Shown: piece after piece, positions 8,610 to 17,388 of the stretch
Position numbering within the stretch: position 1 is the first letter of the stretch
Layout of the letters: each line of letters begins with the position of its first letter
Source of the DNA: Agromyces cavernae
GTDB lineage: Bacteria > Actinomycetota > Actinomycetes > Actinomycetales > Microbacteriaceae
Direction of reading: 5' to 3'
NCBI RefSeq assembly: GCF_021044935.1
Contig: NZ_JAJNMP010000001.1
Location: 868,001 to 932,000 of the forward strand
Length of the DNA: 64,000 nucleotides
Notes under the pieces: generated by a model
Seen by the model: the letters and a program-made list of their open reading frames with translations, nothing else
Databases searched by the model: none
What the model was told of the DNA's origin: nothing
Program-made: the position numbers and the translations under genes

Positions 8610-9770
8610 ATGACCAAACCGACGATGATCGACCTGTTTGCTGGCTGCGGCGGCATGACCGTGGGCTTTGCCCACGAGGGATTTGAACCGATCATGGCGG
8701 TCGAGTGGGACAAGTCCGCGGCTGCGACTTACGCCGCCAATTTTGGCGAGAGTCATGTTTATGCTGGCGACATTGCCGAAGTCAGCGACGACGACATCCC
8801 GTCCGCTGATGTAATCATCGGCGGGCCCCCATGCCAGGGATTCTCCAACCTCGGCCTGAAGCGCCTGGATGACCCGAGGAACCAGTTGTGGCGCGAGTAC
8901 ATGCGGTTCATCACTAAGGCAAGACCCAAGGTGTTCGTCATTGAGAATGTCGACCGATTCAGCAAGTCGCCGGAGTTTCAGATGCTGCTCGCTGAGGTTA
9001 ATCACGGCTTGCTTCAGGAATATGAGATCAGCTACGGAGTCTTGAACGCGGCTGATTACGGGGTGAGCCAGCGCCGACGGCGCACAATCGTAATCGGTTC
9101 TCGGATCGGACTGATCAAGCTTCCGCAACCTACACATGACAAGAACCCGCAGCCGGGGACGGGCTTGTTGCGGTGGCGGACTGTGCGCGATGCAATCTAT
9201 GGGCTGCCTGAACGGCCCGGCTCGACTGAGCTTCCCGAAGTCAGCACAGAGTATTTCGGCGAGCGAATGCAGGGTCCATTCACCGGTCTCGACATTCACT
9301 TCCGACGCGATCCTCGCCCGTTGTCGCTCGCGCGGTACGACGCTGTCCCACCCGGGGGCGGCCGGTTCAACATCCCGGAAGAACTTCTGCCGCGGTGTTG
9401 GCGGGAGAAGCCGACCGGTACGACCGATGTGATGGGGCGGATGCGGTGGGATGCGCCCTCATTGACTATCAGGACCGAGTTCTTCAAGCCCGAGAAGGGC
9501 GCGTACCTCCATCCGCAGTGGGAACCTACCGAGAGTCGTAGGGTGAACCGCGTCATCACGCACTACGAGGCGAGTCTCATCCAAGACTTCCCGAAGGACT
9601 ACCGATGGGTCGGGACAAAAGTGGCGATCGCGAAGCAGATCGGTAACGCGGTACCCGCTGGACTCGCCGGTGCGATCGCCCGCCACATCAGACCGGCCAT
9701 CGAGGCTGCGGCGGAAGCGCGACTTTCGACGGTGCCCGTGGTTGATTCGGACGACAGGCTGATCGCGTGA
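8610..9770 (+). CDS. DNA (cytosine-5-)-methyltransferase, probable partner of the NaeI-type nuclease
   Basis: 386 aa, with the C5-methyltransferase motifs in order: motif I MIDLFAGCGGMTVGF (6-20), motif IV GGPPCQGFSNLG with the catalytic Cys75, motif VI VFVIENVDRF, motif VIII SQRRRRTIVIG, and motifs IX/X KQIGNAVPAGLAGAIARHI. Between VIII and IX is a target-recognition region of about 150 aa. Transfer of methyl from SAM to cytosine C5 is established for the family. The recognition sequence cannot be read from the protein; GCCGGC is suggested only by the neighbouring NaeI-like gene, which overlaps this one by 4 bp (GTGA). Codon use is less GC-biased than in flanking genes. Confidence 0.93.
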   Translation: MTKPTMIDLFAGCGGMTVGFAHEGFEPIMAVEWDKSAAATYAANFGESHVYAGDIAEVSDDDIPSADVIIGGPPCQGFSNLGLKRLDDPRNQLWREYMRFITKARPKVFVIENVDRFSKSPEFQMLLAEVNHGLLQEYEISYGVLNAADYGVSQRRRRTIVIGSRIGLIKLPQPTHDKNPQPGTGLLRWRTVRDAIYGLPERPGSTELPEVSTEYFGERMQGPFTGLDIHFRRDPRPLSLARYDAVPPGGGRFNIPEELLPRCWREKPTGTTDVMGRMRWDAPSLTIRTEFFKPEKGAYLHPQWEPTESRRVNRVITHYEASLIQDFPKDYRWVGTKVAIAKQIGNAVPAGLAGAIARHIRPAIEAAAEARLSTVPVVDSDDRLIA

Positions 9771-10942
9771 GTCCAATGGAAGGCTTATCGTTTGACGACT
9801 CTGCAGCGAGCGCGGACCAGGACTCACGTGCACGTGCGATCCGCCGGAAGCGGAACACTTTCCGAGAGCACCCGCGGCCGAAAGAACCAATGGGAAAGGT
9901 GCCGAAAGGTTGGGAACTGGAACGTGAGCTGCGACAGGAAGTACCGGACGAGCTCGCTCCGTTCGTGCGCTGGTTCTACAGCAAGGATGCCGCCAGAGAG
10001 AGAATTCGTTGGGCCCTTCGCGACTCGCTCGACGAGTTGCTCGATGGTCAGCGAACCGGCCGTTGGGCCTACCAGCATCTCTCTAAGACCGAAAAGACCC
10101 ATCTCGGCACCGCGGTCGAAGTAAATCTGACAAAGGAGTTCGAGTTCGCGAATGGTGTGTGGCTGGACTGGCAGATTGATGGAATCGACATCGATTGCAA
10201 GTTCTCGAAGGATCTCGGTGGGTGGGAGATTCCGATGGAGATGTATCGCTGCGATGCGCATGGCGAACAACAGGGCAAGGCTGATCATCCCGCACTCCTC
10301 ACTTGGCTGAACGACGACAGGAGCCAGTGGGCCGCTGGCCTGATCTCAGTCACAGACTCGCGGCTTCGGTGGCGTCACAAGAAAGACACTGGTGAATCGG
10401 TCCGGGCGTACAACCGCGACAACAAGCGTCGCTTCGAAAACGGCACCGCCGTCGATATCTACTGGCTGTGGGGCGGGCTCCAGGTGGACCTTCCGCGGAA
10501 TCTGCTGTTGCATCTGAATCCGGAGTCGCGTGATCGCATCTTTGGGTTCTCGACCGGGCAGGATCGAGTCAACCAGCTATTCCGTGAGGTGCAGGAGCAG
10601 ATCGTTGGGCGGCAAACGGTGCTGACGGTGGCACAACAGGACGATGCTCCAAAGAGAGCTCGCGATGCTCGAATTCACCTCCGCTCCGAGGGCATCCTCA
10701 TCCTGGGGCACGAGCGCTCACACGCACGGGTGGCGGCTGCACTAGGGATGCCGACTCCTTCAAAGGGTGAGTGGATCGCAGTCCGGGTCACCCCGGTCGC
10801 GGCCGACAGCCCACGGGCCAGGTTCGTCTTGGACGGCAAACACTGGGCGGCGGCTTTTGAGGCCGAACCGCCGTCGTCTGCCCCGATTCTGCCTAGGTCT
10901 GCAGATGGAGTGAAGCTTGCTTCAATGGTCGGTTCGGTCTAG
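9767..10942 (+). CDS. NaeI-family type II restriction endonuclease
   Basis: 391 aa from the GTG at 9767, which overlaps the methyltransferase stop by 4 bp; an ATG at 9776 is the alternative start. The central part reads TAVEVNLTKEFEFANG, VWLDWQIDGIDIDCKFSK, GWEIPMEMYRCD and AYNRDNKRRF, matching the NaeI endonuclease domain. The likely active site is Glu118, Asp134 and Asp143-Cys-Lys145. The C-terminal 150 aa would be the NaeI effector-site (CAP-like, topoisomerase-like) domain. NaeI cuts GCCGGC and needs a second site copy for activation; whether this homologue shares that specificity is untested. It converges on the Vsr gene, and the two stops share CTAG at 10939-10942. Confidence 0.88.
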   Translation: MSPMEGLSFDDSAASADQDSRARAIRRKRNTFREHPRPKEPMGKVPKGWELERELRQEVPDELAPFVRWFYSKDAARERIRWALRDSLDELLDGQRTGRWAYQHLSKTEKTHLGTAVEVNLTKEFEFANGVWLDWQIDGIDIDCKFSKDLGGWEIPMEMYRCDAHGEQQGKADHPALLTWLNDDRSQWAAGLISVTDSRLRWRHKKDTGESVRAYNRDNKRRFENGTAVDIYWLWGGLQVDLPRNLLLHLNPESRDRIFGFSTGQDRVNQLFREVQEQIVGRQTVLTVAQQDDAPKRARDARIHLRSEGILILGHERSHARVAAALGMPTPSKGEWIAVRVTPVAADSPRARFVLDGKHWAAAFEAEPPSSAPILPRSADGVKLASMVGSV

Positions 10943-11511
10943 CCGGCGGAGTTCCCGCAGCCACACTCGCCTCGCATGCGAGGGCGGTGGCCGGTCGAGC
11001 CTCGGTCTGGTCTAAGCGGGGCGACGTCGGTACTTGTGCCCCCAAAGGCCACCGCCTCTTGATTCGTGCCCATCGTGCGCCGTTTCAAGTCCACGACCGC
11101 CAGCACGCGAACGCACGCGGCGTCCGCGGCCTCGTGCTCCCAGATCCTTAGAACCGTCCAGCCATCCGACTCGAGGAGCCGCGTGGTCTCCTCATCACGG
11201 GTTCGGTTCCGCTCAAGCTTAGGCACCCAGTAGTCGGCATTTGTCTTGGGAATCGTCCCGTGCACCGGGCACGAATGCCAAAAGCACCCGTCGACGAAGA
11301 CCGCGATCCGCAGCTTCGTGAAGACAATATCCGCACGGCGCCGTCTATCCAGGCCGGGGGCATAGTCGACCCGATACCTGCAGCCGGCCGCATGAAGGAG
11401 CTGCCGTAGGGCGAGCTCGGGACTCGTGTCCCGTCGGCGGTTCGACCGCATCGAACGAGCCACGCCCTCAGAACTTGCCCAAGATGCTTCCGGACGTCGC
11501 GTCGTCGCCAT
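10939..11511 (-). CDS. vsr: very short patch repair endonuclease (Vsr)
   Basis: 190 aa. The Vsr core is complete: SMRSNRRRDTSPELALRQLL, then RRRADIVFTKLRIAVFVDGCFWHSCP with the catalytic Asp61 and Asp74, HGTIPKTNADYW, and WTVLRIWEHE. Vsr nicks at T:G mismatches left by deamination of 5-methylcytosine and normally travels with a C5 methyltransferase. Here that enzyme is the convergent gene at 8610. About 50 extra residues follow the core and resemble no domain I know. The start at 11511 lies 8 bp beyond the Z1 gene's stop, so it is the last gene of the GHKL-DUF4420-Z1-Vsr operon rather than of the methyltransferase unit. Confidence 0.92.
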   Translation of the reverse strand: MATTRRPEASWASSEGVARSMRSNRRRDTSPELALRQLLHAAGCRYRVDYAPGLDRRRRADIVFTKLRIAVFVDGCFWHSCPVHGTIPKTNADYWVPKLERNRTRDEETTRLLESDGWTVLRIWEHEAADAACVRVLAVVDLKRRTMGTNQEAVAFGGTSTDVAPLRPDRGSTGHRPRMRGECGCGNSAG

Positions 11512-11519
11512 GTCGGTGC

Positions 11520-14477
11520 CTATGCTCCGCCTGTCACCGCGATTGCCGCTTCGTCAAGCCTTGCCGGTGCGAGGACGGACCACTTGATCAGCTCTCGCCC
11601 AGTCGATGTTGCGGACTTCGGGGGAGCGAATGAGAGGAGCGGCACCAGGTTTTCGAGCACAGGCGAGGACGCCTTCGCGTCATCGGGCCTGTCATCCACG
11701 AGGTAGGTGAGAAGGACGCCGCGTCCGGTGGCTCCGGGGAGCCCTTCAACGTCGAGTCCCCGAGCGATCGGCTCCAGCGCGCGTGCGTGCTTTCTGTCGG
11801 AACCCATGAAGTCGATGCGAGGATCCGGCCGCCGACGACGGGTAACAATCGGTCCGATCTCCTCGCCCAAATGATCGATGGTGATACCGGTCTTGGACGG
11901 CTGATGGCGTGCCACGAGCCACTCCCGGACCCGGCCGTCGCTGGTCGCAGCATGCAGGAACGCGAGGAATGGAGTGATGACATCGCTATACCCAGGATGC
12001 CATTTGTACTCGGTGAGGATATCGATGAGCTCGTTCCCAGGGATCAGCCCCGCTCGGAACCGCTGAGTCCCGCTGGCGCCGTCGTCCATGGTGAAGGGAA
12101 GCAGCAGCTCGTGAGTGGCGACGCGGTTTAGCGGGATACCGACGTCGAGCATGTTCGTACCCGCCGCCGCATCCGAACGAGACGGCGGGCTGAACAGGTC
12201 GCGGAACCCTGCCCCGGGCGCCTTCGCGACGATGACCGCGTTCCACATCTTGTTCCTGGCGGTGGGCTTCAGCCAGGGAAGATGCTGGCTTACGAGAGGC
12301 GGGATCTGGCGAGGTTCGAGGAACGGCATGCCGTGCTCGTCGAATCCCTCATACTGTTCGAGTTCGCTACGGAATGCTTCTTCGTCCATTAGGAGCGCTT
12401 CGAAAGCCTCATAGAGGTCGACGTCCACGTCGCGTCGGATGTAGAGCCGGACGAGATCCTGATAACCAGGCCGAAAGCCGAACCAGCGTCCCGCCTGCAT
12501 CAAGGTGTCCGCCTGACCTGCCTTCCGACGGAAATACGATACGGTCAGCCCCTCGACCGTGAAGCCGCGGCTGAGCTGAGTGCCACCGATGAGGATGCGC
12601 CAGACCTGATCGGCCTCGAAGTCCAGTTTCTTTTGTTGGGCCTTGATCTGCGCATCGGAATTCACGATCAGAATGGGGTCGCCGTCGATTGTTATCTGTG
12701 CGAGTGCCTGCCCGATGTGGGGCCGAAGTTCGTCGAAGTCCGCTGGCAAAGCCGCACCGTTCGCGCGAGCAAGCATGACCGGATGGAAGTCCTCTTCGTA
12801 CAGGTGCTTCAGACGGGCAAGACCTTCGGTCGAGTTGAATCGGGAGCTGTGCCAGAGCGCGCGGACGTGATCTGCGGTCGCCTCGTGCTCAGCAGTCTTG
12901 ACCGACTCGTGCACCAGCATTGTGTGGTGCCGGTAAGACCTCGCTCCGCGGGCCTCGCGGAACTTCTTAATGGCGCCGGAGAGAACCCACGCATCCAACG
13001 CCTCTTGGAGCTCGCTTTCGCGCCTTCCCGTTTCGGAGTCCGCATCTCCGACGAGCGCACGGACATGGGCTCTTTCGTTCGAGTTAGCGAAGTCTTGGGG
13101 TTCGTCATCCCATTGTCGGCCGATGTCGTGGAACTCGCGCACGCCCATGTACCCGGGCGGGCGTTGCAAGGAAACGACGAAGTCAGAGGGAAAGAGGTCG
13201 CTCTCGTCGTCGGGGTCGACGAACACGTTCGCAAACGGAGTCGCCGTGTAACCGACGTACTGAGCGCGAGGGCAGAGGCCGAGAATCTCTGTGATGAGTC
13301 GATTGATCGTCGTGCGCTCGCGGCTCTCCGCTGAGTTCTTGCGCCACTTCGTCGGATTCGTGGTGTCGACCGACGCCTGGTCCGACTCGTCGTCAATGAT
13401 GAGAACCGGCAGCTGTGCCAGGTCCCCCTTGTGCGGTTTGAGATCAGCGATGAGCTTTTCGAGCGATCCCTTGTTCTTCTTGATGACGGCCACATACGCG
13501 TCTGAGTTGAACAGGTTGGCGGGATCGTTCAGCGGCTTCTGTTTGTCCGCGCGGTAAAAACGGAGCTTCGTGAGACCTTGAGGAAGACGCTTGTAGTCGC
13601 TTCTGTATGTCGTCACGCGATCGATGTGAGGGACACCGGGCTGCTCGAGCATCGCGCCGTGCCTTACGAACTTACCATCCTGCCAATCACTGTCCGACTG
13701 ATAGTCGAGCTCCTTTGCAACCACCGGATCCGATGGGTCGAGGCCGCGCAGGATGTTCTCGCGCCCGATCAGCTCCATGTCCATTCGTCGCTGTGTCTGC
13801 GCGCGCAGGATCTCGATCGTGCCTGTGAGAACGATCACGAGACGGTAGCCGGCATCGATCGCTTTGGCGGCCACCCCTGTGAAATTGGCCGTCTTTCCGC
13901 TCTGCACGTAGCCGACGACGAGTCCCTTAGTCTGCTTCGCCTCGTCCCTCGTGGGATCGCTCAGACGTTCAACGACATCCGTTGTCGCAACGTCGAGTGA
14001 CGAGATCGCGGACGGCGACCACTTCTTGATGTCGCGCAAGTACGCCTCGTAGTGGTCCCAATACATGTTTGACCTGTGCTTGCGAGCTTCGGTGTACCAC
14101 GGCTGGAACTGTTTGGAGATGACCACGGTGGAGTCGGTGAACACCGGGAACTGTTCGGTGAATGCGTCCCGCAGCGGCTGGGAGAACTCCAATGCGTCGT
14201 AGATCTGCTCCCGCCGAAGGGCAGAACGCGGAGCCGCGGCGAACGGAGAATTTGCTTCGGCGTCCCACTTTCCGAATGAGATCCGCGCTTGCGTGCGTGC
14301 AGGGTCGTTCGCATCAGCGCTACTGATGAAGCTGATGAAATCGTCATCCGTGATCTCGGCATCACCGAGCGACGAGAGCAGCCGGCTAAGCGGCTTCGGC
14401 TGCTGGTTGCCGAGGGCGTGGAACGCGATTCGAATCGTGTCAGCCCAATCAGGCCGTCCGGGATCGACGCTTGTCAT
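11520..14477 (-). CDS. Z1 domain-containing ATPase (SF2-type) of a restriction system
   Basis: 985 aa. A Walker-A-like loop GYVQSGKTANFTG sits at about 189-201, preceded by KGLVV and followed by RLVIVLTGT. A Walker-B-like IIDDESDQAS follows. Then come RILIGGTQLSRGFTVEGL and TLMQAGRWFGFRPGY, which resemble helicase motifs V and VI. This pattern defines the Z1 domain (PF10593), found next to GHKL ATPases and nucleases in restriction loci. The ATG at 14477 forms an ATGA overlap with the upstream stop and has GGAG 6 nt before it, so I prefer it over the ATG at 14489. It probably drives DNA translocation or remodelling for the nucleases; that role is inferred from context. Confidence 0.88.
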   Translation of the reverse strand: MTSVDPGRPDWADTIRIAFHALGNQQPKPLSRLLSSLGDAEITDDDFISFISSADANDPARTQARISFGKWDAEANSPFAAAPRSALRREQIYDALEFSQPLRDAFTEQFPVFTDSTVVISKQFQPWYTEARKHRSNMYWDHYEAYLRDIKKWSPSAISSLDVATTDVVERLSDPTRDEAKQTKGLVVGYVQSGKTANFTGVAAKAIDAGYRLVIVLTGTIEILRAQTQRRMDMELIGRENILRGLDPSDPVVAKELDYQSDSDWQDGKFVRHGAMLEQPGVPHIDRVTTYRSDYKRLPQGLTKLRFYRADKQKPLNDPANLFNSDAYVAVIKKNKGSLEKLIADLKPHKGDLAQLPVLIIDDESDQASVDTTNPTKWRKNSAESRERTTINRLITEILGLCPRAQYVGYTATPFANVFVDPDDESDLFPSDFVVSLQRPPGYMGVREFHDIGRQWDDEPQDFANSNERAHVRALVGDADSETGRRESELQEALDAWVLSGAIKKFREARGARSYRHHTMLVHESVKTAEHEATADHVRALWHSSRFNSTEGLARLKHLYEEDFHPVMLARANGAALPADFDELRPHIGQALAQITIDGDPILIVNSDAQIKAQQKKLDFEADQVWRILIGGTQLSRGFTVEGLTVSYFRRKAGQADTLMQAGRWFGFRPGYQDLVRLYIRRDVDVDLYEAFEALLMDEEAFRSELEQYEGFDEHGMPFLEPRQIPPLVSQHLPWLKPTARNKMWNAVIVAKAPGAGFRDLFSPPSRSDAAAGTNMLDVGIPLNRVATHELLLPFTMDDGASGTQRFRAGLIPGNELIDILTEYKWHPGYSDVITPFLAFLHAATSDGRVREWLVARHQPSKTGITIDHLGEEIGPIVTRRRRPDPRIDFMGSDRKHARALEPIARGLDVEGLPGATGRGVLLTYLVDDRPDDAKASSPVLENLVPLLSFAPPKSATSTGRELIKWSVLAPARLDEAAIAVTGGA

Positions 14478-15457
14478 TGTTCGCTCCATATGGTGAATCC
14501 TGTGAACGGATCCGGCAGCTGGCAGGGAATTCGGTCTGTGAGGTCAACTCGGTACGACACATCGACGACTTGCCCCAGGTGCGGAATGACCTCGGATAGG
14601 CGGCTGCTCGTGATCGCAGGGAAGTCATCGTCGACTATGTATGCGAGCGGTGCTGATCGGATGCTCCACGGTGAATCATGCAGATCTGCGTCAAAGTCGG
14701 CCCAGCCGAGCTTCGACAGTTTCGCATCAAGGACACTTCGGGCAGTGCCAGCGGAAGCCCTTACTCCTGCGATCACCTCTGGAAGTGTCCGGCCGGTGCC
14801 TGGAGAGCTCCGTGTCAGCTGGACGGAGAGAAGAACAAGCGGAACGCCATGCTGCGGTGCGAGCTGATCAACGCCGTGAATGACATGCACCCGGCGCTCG
14901 CTCGCTGTGGTCTTCACCTCGACGTGCACGTCGTCCAGCGCGAAGTCGTGCTCCTCTGCCAGAGGACCGTGCCAAGCATCGATGGCGGGCGACGCGCCGA
15001 GCGCACCGATCGTGAACTCGAGGAACAACAACTCGCCCAGCAGACCGACTTCCCGCTCGACTGGGAGAGGTGACCGAAATACTGCCAAATCCCGGTAGTG
15101 CGCGACCGCTCTCGCCACGGCATCTCCTAGCGGAAGCCTCTCCTGCTGGAGCTGTGCGGCGATTGCGGCGAGGAAACCATAGCCGATCAGGAGCCCACCC
15201 TCATCCACCCGCACAGTGATCTCGGCAATGTCCTCACCACCCATCGCGAATGCGTGGAAGTCAACGTTCCGGAGTGCGGCGAGATTTGGCTCCGGCGTTT
15301 GATAAGCGGTGCGAAGGTGAAGAGTCCCATTATGCGGGTCGATCTGAAGTGAGCAAGCCGGGGAGCCCGGCAGAGGAACTTCGATGGGAGCAGCGCCAGC
15401 CCAGAGGGCGCTCAGAGTCTCCGGTGCCAGCTGTTCCTCGCCCTCACCGTCGATCAT
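14474..15457 (-). CDS. PD-(D/E)XK motif protein (DUF4420)
   Basis: 327 aa. The nuclease core is REVGLLGELLFLE (about 135-147, with Glu142), then HDFALDDVHVEVKTT, giving Asp171 and Glu180-Val-Lys182 of a PD-(D/E)XK site. The family (PF14390) is a recurrent partner of Z1 and GHKL proteins. The ATG at 15457 overlaps the ATPase stop by 4 bp (ATGA), and its own stop overlaps the Z1 start in the same way, so the three proteins are translationally coupled and likely made in fixed ratio. It is a second candidate cutting activity in the island besides the NaeI homologue. Confidence 0.87.
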   Translation of the reverse strand: MIDGEGEEQLAPETLSALWAGAAPIEVPLPGSPACSLQIDPHNGTLHLRTAYQTPEPNLAALRNVDFHAFAMGGEDIAEITVRVDEGGLLIGYGFLAAIAAQLQQERLPLGDAVARAVAHYRDLAVFRSPLPVEREVGLLGELLFLEFTIGALGASPAIDAWHGPLAEEHDFALDDVHVEVKTTASERRVHVIHGVDQLAPQHGVPLVLLSVQLTRSSPGTGRTLPEVIAGVRASAGTARSVLDAKLSKLGWADFDADLHDSPWSIRSAPLAYIVDDDFPAITSSRLSEVIPHLGQVVDVSYRVDLTDRIPCQLPDPFTGFTIWSEQ

Positions 15458-17073
15458 CGTGCAGCAGTACCCGAGCTATCGCCGCGCATGCGGTCTTCAG
15501 CGACGACGGCTGCTCCGAGCAGACTTTTCCAGAGCGCGATATCGTCCTTGTCGCGGCTGCCGAGCTGCTTGCCCTCAAAAATGTGGTGACTCAGCAAATA
15601 GAGGAGCGTCTTAACCACTGGGGCATCGTTGAGGCTTCCTCCCTGGGGGGCGAACAGCGCGCGATATCGTGAGTTCAACCACACTGTTCTCGCCGGATAG
15701 TCAACATCGAAGAACTCGCCGATAGGCATCGTCTTCCATTTCAGGTCGACCGAATCGCCGTCGATAAGCGGCAACTCACTTCCGACCCGCTTGCGCACGC
15801 CGGGCGGCAGGCCCTTATCAGGACGGATGGCAGGCTTACGTCCCCGGTTCCGCTTGGTCGCCTCGGCGTAGGTCGATTCAGCATCCTGCAGGAATTCGAT
15901 GAAGGTCGTGCCGTCGATCGCGGTTGCGCCAGAGATCGCGTCGTGGAAGGACGGCTCGAACTTCATGCCGCTCTTCTCCGGATTCATTGTGAGGAAAGTG
16001 CCGAGCGCCCCGTCATCATCGATCAAGACTCTCGCGAGCTGGCGTGCAGGAGCTTCGTGCGCGGCGTCCGACCATCCACCGGCCTGCAGAAGTCGATCAT
16101 GACGGTAGATGTAGAAGCCCTGGAACTTCTCGCCGGTCTTGCTGCCGATTCGGAAGCCTGTGACGTCTGCTTTCGCAGGCCAGATATGACAACTCATCTC
16201 GACGGTGTGGTTGGCACCGCTCGCCATGAGCTTCTTCGGATAGCGGGGGTTGCCCGAACTCGCATAGCTAAACGGGTCGATCGGCAGCACAGGGATCCCT
16301 GGCGCCTCGAGAGCTACATCGAGTTCATCGACCAGTACGTCTAGCTCGAGGCGCCCATCGGCGAGAAGGCGGTGAAAGGTGACGCCGAGATGCGCGCGAA
16401 GCGCATCGGATCGCGCACTGAGCCAGTTGCGGGCTTCGGAGGAGCTCGACCCACGGTAGGCGTTCCGGATCCCGTTCCAGACGACAGTCGTCCCGCGCTC
16501 CGAACCGAGGATGGTGAGCCGGGCTTGCGCGCGTTCGCGCGCTCGCGCGCTCGCTAGAACCTCGCAAGAGAAATCCTTCGAGAAGTCGGCGCGTCGAATG
16601 CGACGTCCGACAGGATCTCCCTCTTCCTGTGCGGACCAGACAGTGAGGATGTCGCTGTGGCCGAACGAAGCTGCCTTGAGTCCCATCCCGAAATGGCCGA
16701 GATCGCCGGGCTGGTAGTCCCGCTGGTACCCGATCGTCATCGCAGCGTCGACTCGAGCGGTGTCCATGCCCCGTCCGTCGTCGAGAACCTCAACTTCAGT
16801 CAGTCGGTCATCACTGGTCAAGAGACGGACGGAAACGCGCCGTGCACCGGCATCGATACTGTTATCGACGAGATCGGCGATGGCTGATTCGAGCGTGTGA
16901 TTTGTGCCGAGGCTATTGACCAGACCAGCATCAGGAGCGAGACGGATGACGTCGACGATGTCCTCAGCGGAAGTGCTGTCTTCTGCCAGCGGTGCCCCTT
17001 CCGCGACCAGAACCGGGGGAGATTCATACTGACGCGACAGCGCATCGGAGGTCGGGGCGATCGTTTCCGTCAT
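15454..17073 (-). CDS. GHKL ATPase (MORC/MutL-like) of a restriction system
   Basis: 539 aa. The GHKL fold is clear: N-box LESAIADLVDNSIDAGA (Glu62 as likely catalytic base, Asn71 as Mg ligand), G1 box DDGRGMD (98-104) and G2 box GHFGMGLKAAS (126-136). A beta-rich transducer-like half follows. This matches prokaryotic MORC-like ATPases that dimerise on ATP and clamp DNA. The longer frame begins at 17619, but only sequence from the ATG at 17073 (SD GGAG) resembles the family. It is the first gene of a four-gene operon with DUF4420, Z1 and Vsr, and presumably clamps or loops DNA during restriction. Confidence 0.88.
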   Translation of the reverse strand: MTETIAPTSDALSRQYESPPVLVAEGAPLAEDSTSAEDIVDVIRLAPDAGLVNSLGTNHTLESAIADLVDNSIDAGARRVSVRLLTSDDRLTEVEVLDDGRGMDTARVDAAMTIGYQRDYQPGDLGHFGMGLKAASFGHSDILTVWSAQEEGDPVGRRIRRADFSKDFSCEVLASARARERAQARLTILGSERGTTVVWNGIRNAYRGSSSSEARNWLSARSDALRAHLGVTFHRLLADGRLELDVLVDELDVALEAPGIPVLPIDPFSYASSGNPRYPKKLMASGANHTVEMSCHIWPAKADVTGFRIGSKTGEKFQGFYIYRHDRLLQAGGWSDAAHEAPARQLARVLIDDDGALGTFLTMNPEKSGMKFEPSFHDAISGATAIDGTTFIEFLQDAESTYAEATKRNRGRKPAIRPDKGLPPGVRKRVGSELPLIDGDSVDLKWKTMPIGEFFDVDYPARTVWLNSRYRALFAPQGGSLNDAPVVKTLLYLLSHHIFEGKQLGSRDKDDIALWKSLLGAAVVAEDRMRGDSSGTAAR

Positions 17074-17388
17074 GGTGCTCCAGTGAATAAGTGCCGCTGA
17101 TGCCAGTTGGGCCTGGGACTCGGGTCGGCCCCTCGTGAGTCTATCGATCCGCCTCTGACACCGGATCCCTCGGTTCCCGACGTCCGCGAGCCTCTCAGGA
17201 CGCTCGACATCGAGAGAGATGTCACGACGTTGAGCGAGCTGAACGGATGCGCTCGAGCCGGGCGCATTCGCTCTGCGGAAGGCGCTCGCGTCGGTGGCCG
17301 CACTGATGCGGCCCACAGCTTCGGGGAGTCGACTTCCCAGAGGGGCGGGGCGGCATCCTCGACCCTGCCGGCGAAGCGAGGGGGCGAC
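17074..17388 (+). other. 315-bp divergent spacer at the island's right edge
   Basis: This lies between the divergent ATPase and Hcp-like genes. The plus frame stays open from 17107 into the Hcp gene, but its translation has no family resemblance and I do not annotate it. The segment should hold both promoters; the ATPase start has GGAG close upstream. No attachment site, tRNA or long repeat is visible. Confidence 0.45.

Noticed and set aside
17107-17388. N-terminal extension of the Hcp-like protein
   Set aside because: The frame is open, but its translation is unlike Hcp proteins, which begin at the segment encoded from 17389.
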